This document shows, in pieces, positions 26,635-35,269 of a stretch of 64,000 nucleotides of DNA; position 1 is the stretch's first letter; the number at the start of each line of letters is the position of its first letter. The notes below the pieces were generated by a model that ran no database searches, was not told the origin of the DNA, and worked only from the letters and a program-made list of their open reading frames with translations. The translations under genes and the position numbers were made by a program. Source of the DNA: Exiguobacterium sp. AM39-5BH (lineage in GTDB: Bacteria > Bacillota > Bacilli > Exiguobacteriales > Exiguobacteriaceae); the NCBI RefSeq assembly GCF_003467445.1, contig NZ_QSGS01000001.1, positions 248,001 to 312,000 on the forward strand. The letters run 5' to 3'.

Positions 26635-28836
26635 ATGAAACCAGGTTATTTTTCACTCGTCCTTCATGCCCACCTTCCGTACGTGCGACATGAAGAAAAA
26701 CACCGTTTAGAAGAGAGATGGGTGTACGAAGCCATCTCCGAGACATATATTCCAATCCTGTGGCAAGTCGACCGTCTACAGAGACCGCTCCACTGGACAG
26801 TCAGCATCTCCCCGCCAGTCGTCGAGATGCTCGCTGATCCGCTCGTGCAGGACCGTTACGTGCAACATTTGGATGAGATGCTCGAATTGATTGCGATCGA
26901 GCTCGCCGAAGACCGGAGTGATCAGGAAGTCGAGACGCTCCATTTTTATCATCAGCGCTACAACGATTTGAAAACAACGTTCCTTCATTGGGAGAAAAAC
27001 TTGAACCATGCGTTCCGTACATATCGTGAGCAAGGATTCATCGATATGGTCACGTGTACGGCGACGCACGGCTTCAACCCGCATTTATTCACGGAACAGG
27101 CCGCCCGCGCGGAAATCCGTACCGGCTTAAACTGTTTCGAGCGACATTACGGATTCCGACCGACCGGTATTTGGTTACCAGAATGTGCCTACACACCAGG
27201 AGTCGATCGGATTTTGTACGAAGAAGGTGTTCGTTACACGTTTGTCGATGAGCATGCCTTGCTCGATGCCGACCCCACACCAGACAAAGGCATCGGGGCC
27301 CCTGTCTACTCGCCGCATGGCGTCGCCTTATTCCCACGGGACCAAATCATCTCCGGGAAGATTTGGAGTTCGATGATTGGGTATCCTGGCCATCCGGATT
27401 ATCGTGAATTTTATCGTGATCTCGCCTATGACCGGGATTGGGAGTATATCCAGGCGTTCATGCACCCGGAAGGCATTCGTTTTGATACCGGTTTGAAGAT
27501 GCATCGCATCACCGGTGACACGGATGAAAAAGATTACTACGTTCGCGCCTGGGCCGAACATCAAATCGACAATCATGCCCTCGATTTCGCACAAACACTT
27601 GAAGGTCACCTCGAGGCGCATGGAGGACAGATGTTCCCGCCATTCCTCGTGACCGCACCATTCGATGCTGAACTGTTCGGACACTGGTGGTTTGAAGGAC
27701 CCGAGTTCCTCGGGAAAGTCGCCGAACGACTCGAAGAGTTCGGCATCGAGACGATCACACCGGCATTGTTCCTTGAGCGCCACTTCCAAGACCTCGAGAC
27801 GGTCCACGTATCGATGAACACATGGGGGCGCAAAGGCTATGGCGATGTATGGATCAACGAACGTAATGAATGGATGCTTCGTCACCTGCATATGATGGAG
27901 ACGCAGCTCGTCAAAGATGTGGCGGACTACCGTCATAAGTCAACGCTTGCCGATCGTGCGCTTGTGCAACTCATACGTCACTACGTGCTCGCGGTGTCGA
28001 GTGACTGGGCGTTTATCCTCGACGGACAGACGACGGCCCAATATGCGGCCGAACGTTTCCGTGAGCATACACGCCTGTTCGCCGAACTCGAGACGGCACT
28101 CTATCAAGACAAGTTATCGGATGAACTGCTCGAAAACCATTATCGGGCGTATCCGTTCCTTGCTGACGCAGACATTGACATGGATACGTTCCTGTCTCCG
28201 CACGACTATTATGTGACGACAGAACGCGGCAAGGAAGGCGAGGCCATTCTCGTTTTGACGCCGGAATATACAGGTAACGTCATCGGCGACCTCGGACGTC
28301 GTGTCATCGATGAAGTCGAAGCCCGGGCGGCGGAAGGCGAGACCGTGTACGTCTTGACCCCGTTGAAGGAAGGGTTACCGGAATACGAACGTCATAACCA
28401 AATTCATGTGTATCGTGTTCGTCTGACGAGCCCGTTCCTGGAGCACGTGATGAACCAAGTGGCGGCTCAAAACGTGGCCTACGTGAAGCTTGCCAATGAA
28501 CTTGTCGATAAAGTCGTGTTCAAAGCGATTCATCAATTCGATTGGATGACGATTCCAGCGGCACGTTCACTTGCGAAATCACTACAAGTTCCGTTATACT
28601 CAACTATGTTGTCCTTTGAAACGACGCGCAATCCGCACGGACATGGTGGGCTGTTCGATGCGATTCACCGGATTGAGAACAGCGTCCTCGCTGAAGCCGA
28701 CACGGTGTACATCTGCGAACAATTGTCGACCGAGGAAGTCGGAATGCGCTATGCGATTGGGGATAACGTACAAACCTGCCTCCCGCTCAACGCGTCACCG
28801 TACGAGCAAAAACGTTTGAAAAAGAACATGAAATAA
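26635..28836 (+). CDS. GH57 1,4-alpha-glucan branching-type enzyme fused to a glycosyltransferase-like domain
   Basis: A 733-residue protein without signal peptide. Residues 1 to about 520 are a GH57 catalytic unit of the AmyC/branching type: HAHLPYVRH (motif 1), GIWLPECAY with the nucleophile Glu near residue 183, TAPFDAELFGHWWFEG with the catalytic Asp near residue 344, and SSDWAFIL. From about residue 535 a second domain begins ILVLTPEYTGNVIGDLGRRV, like the N-terminal Rossmann domain of glycogen/starch synthases, and contains RNPHGHGG, but stops short of a full GT-B second domain. Start ATG 26635 has GAGGAGG 8 bases upstream. It follows the DUF4912 gene. Confidence 0.8.
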   Translation: MKPGYFSLVLHAHLPYVRHEEKHRLEERWVYEAISETYIPILWQVDRLQRPLHWTVSISPPVVEMLADPLVQDRYVQHLDEMLELIAIELAEDRSDQEVETLHFYHQRYNDLKTTFLHWEKNLNHAFRTYREQGFIDMVTCTATHGFNPHLFTEQAARAEIRTGLNCFERHYGFRPTGIWLPECAYTPGVDRILYEEGVRYTFVDEHALLDADPTPDKGIGAPVYSPHGVALFPRDQIISGKIWSSMIGYPGHPDYREFYRDLAYDRDWEYIQAFMHPEGIRFDTGLKMHRITGDTDEKDYYVRAWAEHQIDNHALDFAQTLEGHLEAHGGQMFPPFLVTAPFDAELFGHWWFEGPEFLGKVAERLEEFGIETITPALFLERHFQDLETVHVSMNTWGRKGYGDVWINERNEWMLRHLHMMETQLVKDVADYRHKSTLADRALVQLIRHYVLAVSSDWAFILDGQTTAQYAAERFREHTRLFAELETALYQDKLSDELLENHYRAYPFLADADIDMDTFLSPHDYYVTTERGKEGEAILVLTPEYTGNVIGDLGRRVIDEVEARAAEGETVYVLTPLKEGLPEYERHNQIHVYRVRLTSPFLEHVMNQVAAQNVAYVKLANELVDKVVFKAIHQFDWMTIPAARSLAKSLQVPLYSTMLSFETTRNPHGHGGLFDAIHRIENSVLAEADTVYICEQLSTEEVGMRYAIGDNVQTCLPLNASPYEQKRLKKNMK

Positions 28837-28838
28837 CC

Positions 28839-28867
28839 TTGCTTTTTCAGATAAAAATTGGTAGGAT
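28839..28867 (+). promoter_or_regulatory. Probable promoter of rpmG
   Basis: TTGCTT (28839-28844), a 17-base spacer and TAGGAT (28862-28867), about 70 bases before the L33 start. Confidence 0.5.
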
Positions 28868-28935
28868 AATTGAGTATGCTTAGACTGTAAAGCAAAAGCA
28901 CTTGATACAACATTAGTAAGATGGGAGTGAAAGAA

Positions 28936-29085
28936 ATGCGCGTTAAAATCACACTAGCTTGCACAGAAACAGGCGATCGCACGTATATCACGAAGAAGAA
29001 CAAACGTAACAACCCAGAGCGCCTCGAATTGCGCAAATACAACCCACGTCTCCGTCGTCACACGCTTTATCGCGAAGTGAAATAA
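28936..29085 (+). CDS. rpmG: 50S ribosomal protein L33
   Basis: 49 residues, [21 protein letters not shown] then [20 protein letters not shown], an L33 without the zinc cysteine pairs: only one Cys (CTET) where zinc forms have CxxC, so this is the zinc-independent form. ATG 28936 has GGGAGTGA upstream. Too short for many gene finders. Own promoter and terminator. Confidence 0.95.
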   Translation: MRVKITLACTETGDRTYITKKNKRNNPERLELRKYNPRLRRHTLYREVK

Positions 29086-29092
29086 TGAGACT

Positions 29093-29122
29093 GGCCGTCA
29101 CTCATGTGGCGGCCTTTTTTTT
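29093..29122 (+). terminator. Terminator of rpmG
   Basis: GGCCGTCAC / GTGGCGGCC with a TCAT loop and eight Ts. Confidence 0.9.
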
Positions 29123-29140
29123 GAACAAGGGGGAATGGAA

Positions 29141-29695
29141 TTGAAACAAAAACAACAACTCCGACAAGATGTACACCGTCGAATCCGTGAACTCGGAGAC
29201 CGGTCGGACCGAGACCGCGCTATTTTAGAGGGGCTGACCACACTAAATGCGTGGGAACAAGCAAAATCGGTGGCGCTGACGCTCGCCCTCGATTTAGAAA
29301 TTGAAACGATGCCGCTCGTCCGTAAGGCCTGGGAGGAAGGAAAATCGGTGTTCGTGCCGAAAGTTACGAAACAGGGGCTCACTTTCCACGAGATTCATTC
29401 GTTCGATGACCTGGAGCCGGGCGTCATGGGTATTTTAGAACCCCTGACAGCCGCGACGACGCGGGCGATTGATATCTGTATCGTTCCAGGACGAGTCTTC
29501 GACCGGTCCGGCTATCGGATTGGTTGGGGAGGCGGTTATTACGACCGGTATCTCGCCACTTACAAAGGGACGACCATATCGTTGGCCTATGACGTCCAAC
29601 TACTCGAGGAAATCCCGAAAGAGCCTCACGACATTCCTGTCGAATTCATCGTAACGGAAAGGGAAACGATTTTATGCTCGCTATCTTCGGTGTGA
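29141..29695 (+). CDS. yqgN: 5-formyltetrahydrofolate cyclo-ligase
   Basis: About 184 residues. Converts 5-formyl-THF to 5,10-methenyl-THF with ATP. The family signature GYRIGWGGGYYDRYL is near residue 130 and the N terminus is arginine/lysine-rich. TTG 29141 is preferred: AAGGGGG lies 6-7 bases upstream, while the ATG at 29135 is only two bases from it. Overlaps the next gene by 22 bases. Connects with the glycine cleavage and FolD one-carbon genes in this window. Confidence 0.9.
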   Translation: MKQKQQLRQDVHRRIRELGDRSDRDRAILEGLTTLNAWEQAKSVALTLALDLEIETMPLVRKAWEEGKSVFVPKVTKQGLTFHEIHSFDDLEPGVMGILEPLTAATTRAIDICIVPGRVFDRSGYRIGWGGGYYDRYLATYKGTTISLAYDVQLLEEIPKEPHDIPVEFIVTERETILCSLSSV

Positions 29696-30444
29696 CTTGT
29701 CTAGTTGCTTTTGCCGGCTATCGCCTGCGCTCGTTGACTCGTTCTGGTGCTGTTTTGACGGTCGTGACGGGGACGGTCATTGGCTACGGTTTCGGTTGGT
29801 TCGGGCTCTATTTACTTGGTGTCTTCTTTTCCACGTCGTCGCTCGCCTCTAAATACCGTTCTCGCGACAAAAAATCCGTCGATGAAATTGTCGAGAAGTC
29901 AGGACCACGAGACTTTGTACAAGTTCTCGCCAATGGTGGTGCCGGTATGGCCACTGCACTCGGGATGACTCTCGTGCCGAACGATGCCTGGTTGTATGCC
30001 TATGTCGCCTCGACTGCGGCGGCGACGAGTGATACATGGGGTTCGGAGTTCGGTGTGCTCGCCAAGCAGAAACCACGATCTATTAAGACATTCCGTGAAG
30101 TTGAGCCTGGAACGAGCGGCGGTGTGTCTCTATTCGGGACGTTGATGTCGGTCGCCGGGGCGACAGTCATCATTGCCGCCTCGTATCCGTTTATCCAGAT
30201 GGATGTGACGTTCGCTCTCGTCTTAATCGTTCTCGGATTGAGCGGTAGTGTGGTCGATACGCTATTAGGCGCCACTGTGCAACGGAAATACCGATGTCGT
30301 GTGTGCGACAAGTTGACCGAGAAGAAGGCGCATCATCGTGAGCCGACGATCTATGTGTCGGGCTGGCGTATTCTTGGCAATGACGCCGTCAACTTCTTGT
30401 CGATCGCCGCGGCCGCAACAATTAGTTTCCTTCTGCTACGATGA
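29674..30444 (+). CDS. DUF92 family membrane protein
   Basis: A 256-residue membrane protein with six to seven hydrophobic segments. DUF92 features: FSTSSLASKYR, then ANGGAGMATALGM, STAAATSDTWGSEFGVLAKQ and EPGTSGGVSLFGT. A CRVC pair lies near residue 210 in a cytosolic loop. The wider DUF92 family includes VTE6-type phytyl-phosphate kinases, but the bacterial substrate is unknown. Overlaps the end of the folate gene, so likely co-translated. Confidence 0.85.
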   Translation: MLAIFGVTCLVAFAGYRLRSLTRSGAVLTVVTGTVIGYGFGWFGLYLLGVFFSTSSLASKYRSRDKKSVDEIVEKSGPRDFVQVLANGGAGMATALGMTLVPNDAWLYAYVASTAAATSDTWGSEFGVLAKQKPRSIKTFREVEPGTSGGVSLFGTLMSVAGATVIIAASYPFIQMDVTFALVLIVLGLSGSVVDTLLGATVQRKYRCRVCDKLTEKKAHHREPTIYVSGWRILGNDAVNFLSIAAAATISFLLLR

Positions 30445-30478
30445 GGGTAGTACAGTCAATGAAGATGTTTCGAATTAA

Positions 30479-30494
30479 TGTGAAAATTGTCACA
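30479..30494 (+). promoter_or_regulatory. Perfect Crp/Fnr-type site upstream of ldh
   Basis: TGTGA-AAATTG-TCACA, an exact TGTGA-N6-TCACA dyad. This is the binding pattern of Bacillus Fnr and related Crp-family regulators. It lies 120 bases before the ldh ATG. Confidence 0.65.
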
Positions 30495-30506
30495 ATATTG
30501 CCAAAG

Positions 30507-30520
30507 TGAAAACGATTTCT
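30507..30520 (+). promoter_or_regulatory. Putative cre (CcpA) site upstream of ldh
   Basis: TGAAAACGATTTCT, matching the catabolite-responsive element pattern TGWAARCGNTWNCW. Confidence 0.55.
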
Positions 30521-30534
30521 TAAGTAGTGAGCGT

Positions 30535-30552
30535 TTGTGAATGATGTTACAA
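30535..30552 (+). promoter_or_regulatory. Putative Rex box upstream of ldh
   Basis: TTGTGAATGATGTTACAA. The left half is an exact Rex half-site TTGTGAA and the right half matches TTCACAA at 5 of 7. Rex represses fermentation genes when NADH is low. The site overlaps a second dyad, TGTTACA-N7-TGTAACA at 30545-30565. Confidence 0.5.
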
Positions 30553-30613
30553 TTTTTATGTAACAGACATAACAAAAACATGAAACAGATTGTTCGAAGG
30601 GTGGAGAATCAAT

Positions 30614-31570
30614 ATGGAAACATTGAATCATGCAAAAGTAACGCGCGTCGCGCTCGTCGGGGCCGGAGCGGTCGGTGCCAGCTTTGCGTATCAATTGACG
30701 ACGGCCAGTCTTTGTGAGGAACTCGTCATTATCGACATCAACAAATCAAAAGCAGAAGGCGAAGCGATGGACTTGAACCACGGCGTCTCGTTCGCCTCTT
30801 CACCGATGCGCGTCTGGGCAGGGGACTATACGGACTGTGGTGCAGCAGATATCGTCGTCATCACTGCTGGTGCTCCGCAAAAGCCGGGTGAGACTCGCCT
30901 CGATCTCGTCGAGAAAAACGCCAAAATCATGAAATCGATGATCGGGGACATCATGGCGTCTGGATTCGACGGCATCATCATTATCGCCTCGAACCCGGTT
31001 GATATTATGACCCACTTGGCTTGGAAATACTCAGGATTACCGAAGCACCGCGTGTTCGGCTCGGGAACGGTACTTGATACGTCACGTCTCCGTTATATGC
31101 TCGGTGACTACTTCAACGTCGACCCACGTAACTGCCACGCCTATATCATGGGTGAGCACGGTGACACGGAATTTGCGGCCTGGAGCAACGCCCGCATTTA
31201 CGGAAAATCGGTCGAACAGTTGCTCGAAGAGAACGACGATTACACGTGGGAAGACCTCGAAGACATTTACGTGAACGTCCGTGACGCGGCGTACCACATC
31301 ATCGAGCGCAAAGGTGCGACCTATTACGCGATCGGTCTCGGTCTGCTCCGTCTCGTCAAAGCCGTGCTCCGTAACGAGAACACGTTGTTGACGGTCGGTG
31401 CGCACCTCGACGGTGAATACGGACTCAACGACATCCATATCGGTGTACCGGCAATTATCAACCGTCAAGGTGTCCGTCAAGTCGTGGAAATCGAGTTGTC
31501 TGACGAAGAGAAACAAAAGATGCATCATTCGGCAGAAGTGTTGTTGAAAACGATGCAACCTGTCCTATAA
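30614..31570 (+). CDS. ldh: L-lactate dehydrogenase
   Basis: A 318-residue NAD-dependent enzyme reducing pyruvate to L-lactate. Rossmann loop [13 protein letters not shown], the substrate-arginine loop [26 protein letters not shown], and the catalytic histidine in [13 protein letters not shown] start at ATG 30614 ([16 protein letters not shown]), with GGAG upstream. The upstream region holds Fnr-, CcpA- and Rex-like sites, consistent with fermentative control. Confidence 0.95.
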   Translation: METLNHAKVTRVALVGAGAVGASFAYQLTTASLCEELVIIDINKSKAEGEAMDLNHGVSFASSPMRVWAGDYTDCGAADIVVITAGAPQKPGETRLDLVEKNAKIMKSMIGDIMASGFDGIIIIASNPVDIMTHLAWKYSGLPKHRVFGSGTVLDTSRLRYMLGDYFNVDPRNCHAYIMGEHGDTEFAAWSNARIYGKSVEQLLEENDDYTWEDLEDIYVNVRDAAYHIIERKGATYYAIGLGLLRLVKAVLRNENTLLTVGAHLDGEYGLNDIHIGVPAIINRQGVRQVVEIELSDEEKQKMHHSAEVLLKTMQPVL

Positions 31571-31593
31571 GAACGATTGCTTGTTCAATCATG

Positions 31594-31627
31594 ACCGTAG
31601 TCGGCTTCCAGCCACTGCGGTTTTTTT
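31594..31627 (+). terminator. Terminator of ldh
   Basis: ACCGTAGTCGGC / GCCACTGCGGT with a five-base loop and a run of seven Ts. Confidence 0.85.
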
Positions 31628-31723
31628 GTGGACCGACGGATGAACGGGGCAGATTGCGCCGATGCTCGATTTTGTCGTCACGCCTAAATTGCTTTAGAAT
31701 GGAAGTATAGAAGGAGGTGAGCC

Positions 31724-32779
31724 ATGATGACAGAACCAGTTTGTTTTTGGGAAGATGTGTATCGTGCCGTCGAAGCAGGAGGGCGGATTGAAGGGATCTT
31801 GGAGCCGTCACGTGCACTTTTATTGTTCGACACGAAAGCGGGGGACATCTATCACCTCTACATACGGACGGATAAGGCGTGGGCGAACCATGTCGCCATG
31901 GATGTCGAGGCCATCATGAACTCGTTTCGACTGGCCCGGATCGGCCGCGAGAAGCTCCACGTCCACATTTATGGCGACCCACTCGTCGATGAAGAGCGGC
32001 TATCGTCGCTCACGTTCCCGATTGCGGCGAAAGTGAAGCTCGAGATGCGTCCTTGCGCCGAAACAGAGACGTCATATCGCCCTCGTGCCGTCGCCCTCGA
32101 CCAACAACGGAAAAATGAATTGAAGCAACGGTTCGCCTTTGGGAAGCCGCAGTTCGTCTATGCGCTCATGTTGGTGACGTTCCTCGTCATGTGGTTCGCC
32201 GAATCGATTGGCTCGACGCTCGATCCGAACACGCTCATCCGCTTCGGGGCGAAAGTGAATCCGCTCATCGATGAAGGGGAATGGTGGCGTCTCATCACCC
32301 CGATGTTCCTTCATATCGGTTGGTTTCATTTCGCCATCAATATGTTCGCGCTCTGGTCATTGGGACCGCTCGTGGAACGGATGTATGGGTCGACGCGTTT
32401 CGCCGTCATTTATCTGTTGGCGGGTGTCATCGCCACGGTCGCTTCGTATGCGTTCAGCGAAGCCATCTCGGCCGGGGCATCAGGGGCGTTGTTCGGACTT
32501 GTCGGGGCGCTTCTCTATTTCGGACTCCGCGATCGCTCCTTATTTATGAAGACGCTCGGTCCTCCACTGTTTATTATGTTAGGATTGAATGTAGGACTCG
32601 CTTTCGTCCTTGGCGCTAGTTTGGACCATTCCGCACACGCGGGTGGACTTGTCGGGGGCTTTCTGATGGCGGGAGTGGTCGGCTTACCGGATGAACACGT
32701 CAAGAAGCGGCGCTTGCTATTTGCGGGACTCGCGCTCGTGGCGTCCGGCGCATTATGTTGGCTCGGCTACAATCGATGA
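31724..32779 (+). CDS. gluP: Rhomboid-family intramembrane serine protease (YqgP/GluP type)
   Basis: 351 residues. A soluble N-terminal domain of about 145 residues precedes the rhomboid membrane core. Core motifs: WFHFAINMFALW (HxxxN), GASGALFG with the nucleophile Ser, and DHSAHAGGLVGG with the catalytic His. Start ATG 31724 has AAGGAGGTG upstream; ATG 31727 is an equal alternative. It lies upstream of yqgQ and glcK as in Bacillus, with an M42 peptidase gene inserted between. Confidence 0.9.
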   Translation: MMTEPVCFWEDVYRAVEAGGRIEGILEPSRALLLFDTKAGDIYHLYIRTDKAWANHVAMDVEAIMNSFRLARIGREKLHVHIYGDPLVDEERLSSLTFPIAAKVKLEMRPCAETETSYRPRAVALDQQRKNELKQRFAFGKPQFVYALMLVTFLVMWFAESIGSTLDPNTLIRFGAKVNPLIDEGEWWRLITPMFLHIGWFHFAINMFALWSLGPLVERMYGSTRFAVIYLLAGVIATVASYAFSEAISAGASGALFGLVGALLYFGLRDRSLFMKTLGPPLFIMLGLNVGLAFVLGASLDHSAHAGGLVGGFLMAGVVGLPDEHVKKRRLLFAGLALVASGALCWLGYNR

Positions 32780-32794
32780 TAAAGGAGTAACGGT

Positions 32795-33817
32795 ATGATT
32801 GAAACGTTGAAGCAACTGGTTGAAATTCCAAGTCCGTCCGGGATGACGGACGAGGCGATCGGATTCGTCGACCAAGAATTGACGGCGCTCGGAATCCCTA
32901 CGCGACGCTTGAACAAAGGGGCGCTTCTGGCGACGTTTGAAGGGGCATCGGAGCGGGCGCGCCTGTTGACGGCCCATGTGGATACGCTCGGGGCGATGGT
33001 GAAAGAGATATTGCCGAGCGGTCGCTTGCGGTTGACGCAGGTCGGAGGCTACGCTTGGACCGCAATCGAAGGAGAGAACTGTTTGGTGCATGCTGAGACG
33101 GGTGCGCCGATTGAAGGGACGATTCTCATTCATCAATCGAGCGTCCATGTTTATAAAGATACGAACGTTGCCGAGCGGACGGCAGCCAATATCGAGGTAC
33201 GTTTGGATGCCGACGTCCATACAGCCGAAGACGTACGAAGTCTCGGAATCGAGGTCGGGGACTTCGTCTCGTTCGATCCGCGCTTCCGTCAGACAGTTGC
33301 CGGATATATCAAATCGCGCCATCTCGATGACAAGGCGTCCGTGGCCATCCTGCTCGATTTGGCGAAAGATCTGGCCAAAGCAGAGTTACCGCACACGGTC
33401 CATTATTTGATTTCGAACTATGAAGAGGTCGGGTTCGGAGGAAACGCCGGAATCCCGGAGACAGTGACAGAATATATCGCCGTCGATATGGGGGCGCTCG
33501 GGGACGGGCAACATTCGGACGAATACACGGTCTCGATTTGTGCGAAAGATTCGTCTGGTCCGTATGATCTCGGGTTGCGTCGTCAGTTCACCGCACTATG
33601 CCGGGAACATGACATCGCCCATAAAGTCGATATCTATCCGTACTATGGATCGGACGCCTCGGCAGCGATCGGGGCCGGTTACGACGTACGCCACGCACTC
33701 GTTGGTCCAGGGATCGAGTCGAGCCATAGTTATGAACGGACACACATGAAGTCGCTCGAAGCGACTCGGGAGTTGCTCTACCGTTATGTGCTCACAGAGA
33801 TGGAGGACAGACGATGA
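32795..33817 (+). CDS. M42 family metallopeptidase
   Basis: A 340-residue aminopeptidase of the glutamyl-aminopeptidase/endoglucanase-M type. Metal and catalytic residues are visible: AHVDTLG (His, Asp), HLDDKASVA (bridging Asp), NYEEVGFGG (catalytic Glu pair), AVDMG and the late His in SSHSYERTHM. Cytosolic, usually a self-compartmentalising assembly. It overlaps yqgQ by four bases. Confidence 0.9.
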   Translation: MIETLKQLVEIPSPSGMTDEAIGFVDQELTALGIPTRRLNKGALLATFEGASERARLLTAHVDTLGAMVKEILPSGRLRLTQVGGYAWTAIEGENCLVHAETGAPIEGTILIHQSSVHVYKDTNVAERTAANIEVRLDADVHTAEDVRSLGIEVGDFVSFDPRFRQTVAGYIKSRHLDDKASVAILLDLAKDLAKAELPHTVHYLISNYEEVGFGGNAGIPETVTEYIAVDMGALGDGQHSDEYTVSICAKDSSGPYDLGLRRQFTALCREHDIAHKVDIYPYYGSDASAAIGAGYDVRHALVGPGIESSHSYERTHMKSLEATRELLYRYVLTEMEDRR

Positions 33818-34008
33818 AAAACTTTTATGACGTCCAGCAGTTTTTAAAATCGTTCGGCACGATCATTTATATCGGTGAACGGGACGCCGAAATCGGGCTC
33901 ATGATGATGGAACTCGATGAGTTGCATGCTGGGGGAATGATTGAACAACGAGAATATGACACGGCCAAAATCATTTTGACCCATGAATTAAAAAATTCAA
34001 GAGATTGA
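33814..34008 (+). CDS. yqgQ: YqgQ family protein
   Basis: 64 residues, MKNFYDVQQFLKSFGTIIYIG then MMMELDELHAGGMI, matching the small DUF910/YqgQ family, a three-helix protein of unknown function always found next to glucokinase in Bacillales. ATGA overlap with the M42 gene. The hairpin at 34014 follows its stop. Confidence 0.9.
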   Translation: MKNFYDVQQFLKSFGTIIYIGERDAEIGLMMMELDELHAGGMIEQREYDTAKIILTHELKNSRD

Positions 34009-34013
34009 CAGAA

Positions 34014-34047
34014 AAACCCCTCGTGCAAATGTTTGCACAAGGGGTTT
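34014..34047. terminator. Hairpin after yqgQ, overlapping the glcK promoter
   Basis: AAACCCCT-C-GTGCAAA pairs with TTTGCAC-A-AGGGGTTT across a two-base loop. The T run on the plus strand is only three, on the minus strand five. The 3' arm contains the glcK -35 hexamer. Confidence 0.7.
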
Positions 34048-34060
34048 AATAGTGTAAACT
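34033..34060 (+). promoter_or_regulatory. Promoter of glcK
   Basis: TTGCAC (34033-34038), a 16-base spacer and TAAACT (34055-34060). A cre-like TGAAAGCGATTTAA follows at 34067-34080. Confidence 0.55.
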
Positions 34061-34101
34061 ATGGAATGAAAGCGATTTAATCGAGACGAGGAGTGGAATG
34101 T

Positions 34102-35064
34102 ATGAAGTGGTTATTAGGAATCGACATTGGTGGAACGACGGTGAAAATGGCCGTCCTCGATATGAACGGGATTATTTCTGACAAGTGGGAGATTACAACG
34201 GATATTCGTGAGAACGGGGTACATATTCCGACCGATATCGCCGCTTCATTCGAAGCCTATTTAGAAACGTCGGGCAAAGCGAAGCACGATTTTGCCGGAG
34301 CAGGCATCGGGGCGCCAGGCTTCATCAATTTCTCAGAAGGTGTCGTCGAATATTCGCCGAACATCGGCTGGAAAAACTTTGCGCTCGTCAGCGAATTCGA
34401 GAAAGCCGTCGGCTTGCCGGCCGTCTTAGAGAACGATGCCAACGCTGCCGCGCTAGGTGAGATGTGGAAAGGGGCAGGCGAAGGTGCGTCAGAACTTCTT
34501 GCCATCACGCTTGGCACTGGGGTTGGCGGTGGTGTGATCACGAACGGAAACATCGTCCATGGGGCATCCGGGATGGCCGGTGAGATTGGCCATATCACGG
34601 TCGAAAGGGACGAGACAAAAGCGGTCATGTGTGGCTGTGGACGTAAAGGTTGTATCGAGACGATTGCTTCGGCGACCGGAGTCGCCCGTCTGGCGCTACA
34701 AAAACGTAAAGACCGGGCGACGTCATTGAACGAGCTGAAGGAAGTGACGGCACGCGATGTGTTCGAAGCGTATAAGGCGAACGATGTCGTCGCGACAGAA
34801 GTCGTGAACGAAATGACCGAATATCTCGGATTGACGATCTCGAACATCGCCAACACGTTAAACCCGAAAATGATCGTCATCGGTGGCGGCGTCTCGAAAG
34901 CGCGCGAAGCGCTCCTTGAGCCGCTCGACGAACAGTTCAAACGGTTCGCCCTTGAACGCGTCTATACGTCGACCTCGTTCAAAATCGCGGAACTCGAGAA
35001 CGATGCGGGTGTCATCGGTTGTGCGTGGCTCGCCCGGAAACACTTTATCCCGACTCGTGTATAA
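34102..35064 (+). CDS. glcK: Glucokinase (ROK family)
   Basis: A 320-residue ATP-dependent glucose kinase. Phosphate loop LGIDIGGTTVKMAV, catalytic base region ENDANAAALGEMW, ITLGTGVGGG, and the ROK zinc motif CGCGRKGCIE. ATG 34102 has GAGGAG 8 bases upstream; GTG 34093 overlaps that site. Feeds glucose released from maltodextrins into glycolysis. Confidence 0.93.
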   Translation: MKWLLGIDIGGTTVKMAVLDMNGIISDKWEITTDIRENGVHIPTDIAASFEAYLETSGKAKHDFAGAGIGAPGFINFSEGVVEYSPNIGWKNFALVSEFEKAVGLPAVLENDANAAALGEMWKGAGEGASELLAITLGTGVGGGVITNGNIVHGASGMAGEIGHITVERDETKAVMCGCGRKGCIETIASATGVARLALQKRKDRATSLNELKEVTARDVFEAYKANDVVATEVVNEMTEYLGLTISNIANTLNPKMIVIGGGVSKAREALLEPLDEQFKRFALERVYTSTSFKIAELENDAGVIGCAWLARKHFIPTRV

Positions 35065-35076
35065 CGTTTGTCCATG

Positions 35077-35109
35077 CACGCCTGTGATTTGACGCAGGCG
35101 TGTTTTTTT
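35077..35109 (+). terminator. Terminator of glcK
   Basis: CACGCCTG / CAGGCGTG with a ten-base loop and seven Ts. Confidence 0.85.
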
Positions 35110-35269
35110 GTCGGAACGGGTATGGGATAATGTGAAATTTGTAATGACGGAGTTGATTTTTTGTTAAAAAAGGGGTAAGATTTTGACTTGATACCGGACT
35201 GTTATCGTACGTGAAATGGATAACAAGTCAACATTACTTATAAAAAAATACGGGGAGGTGAATCAATCG

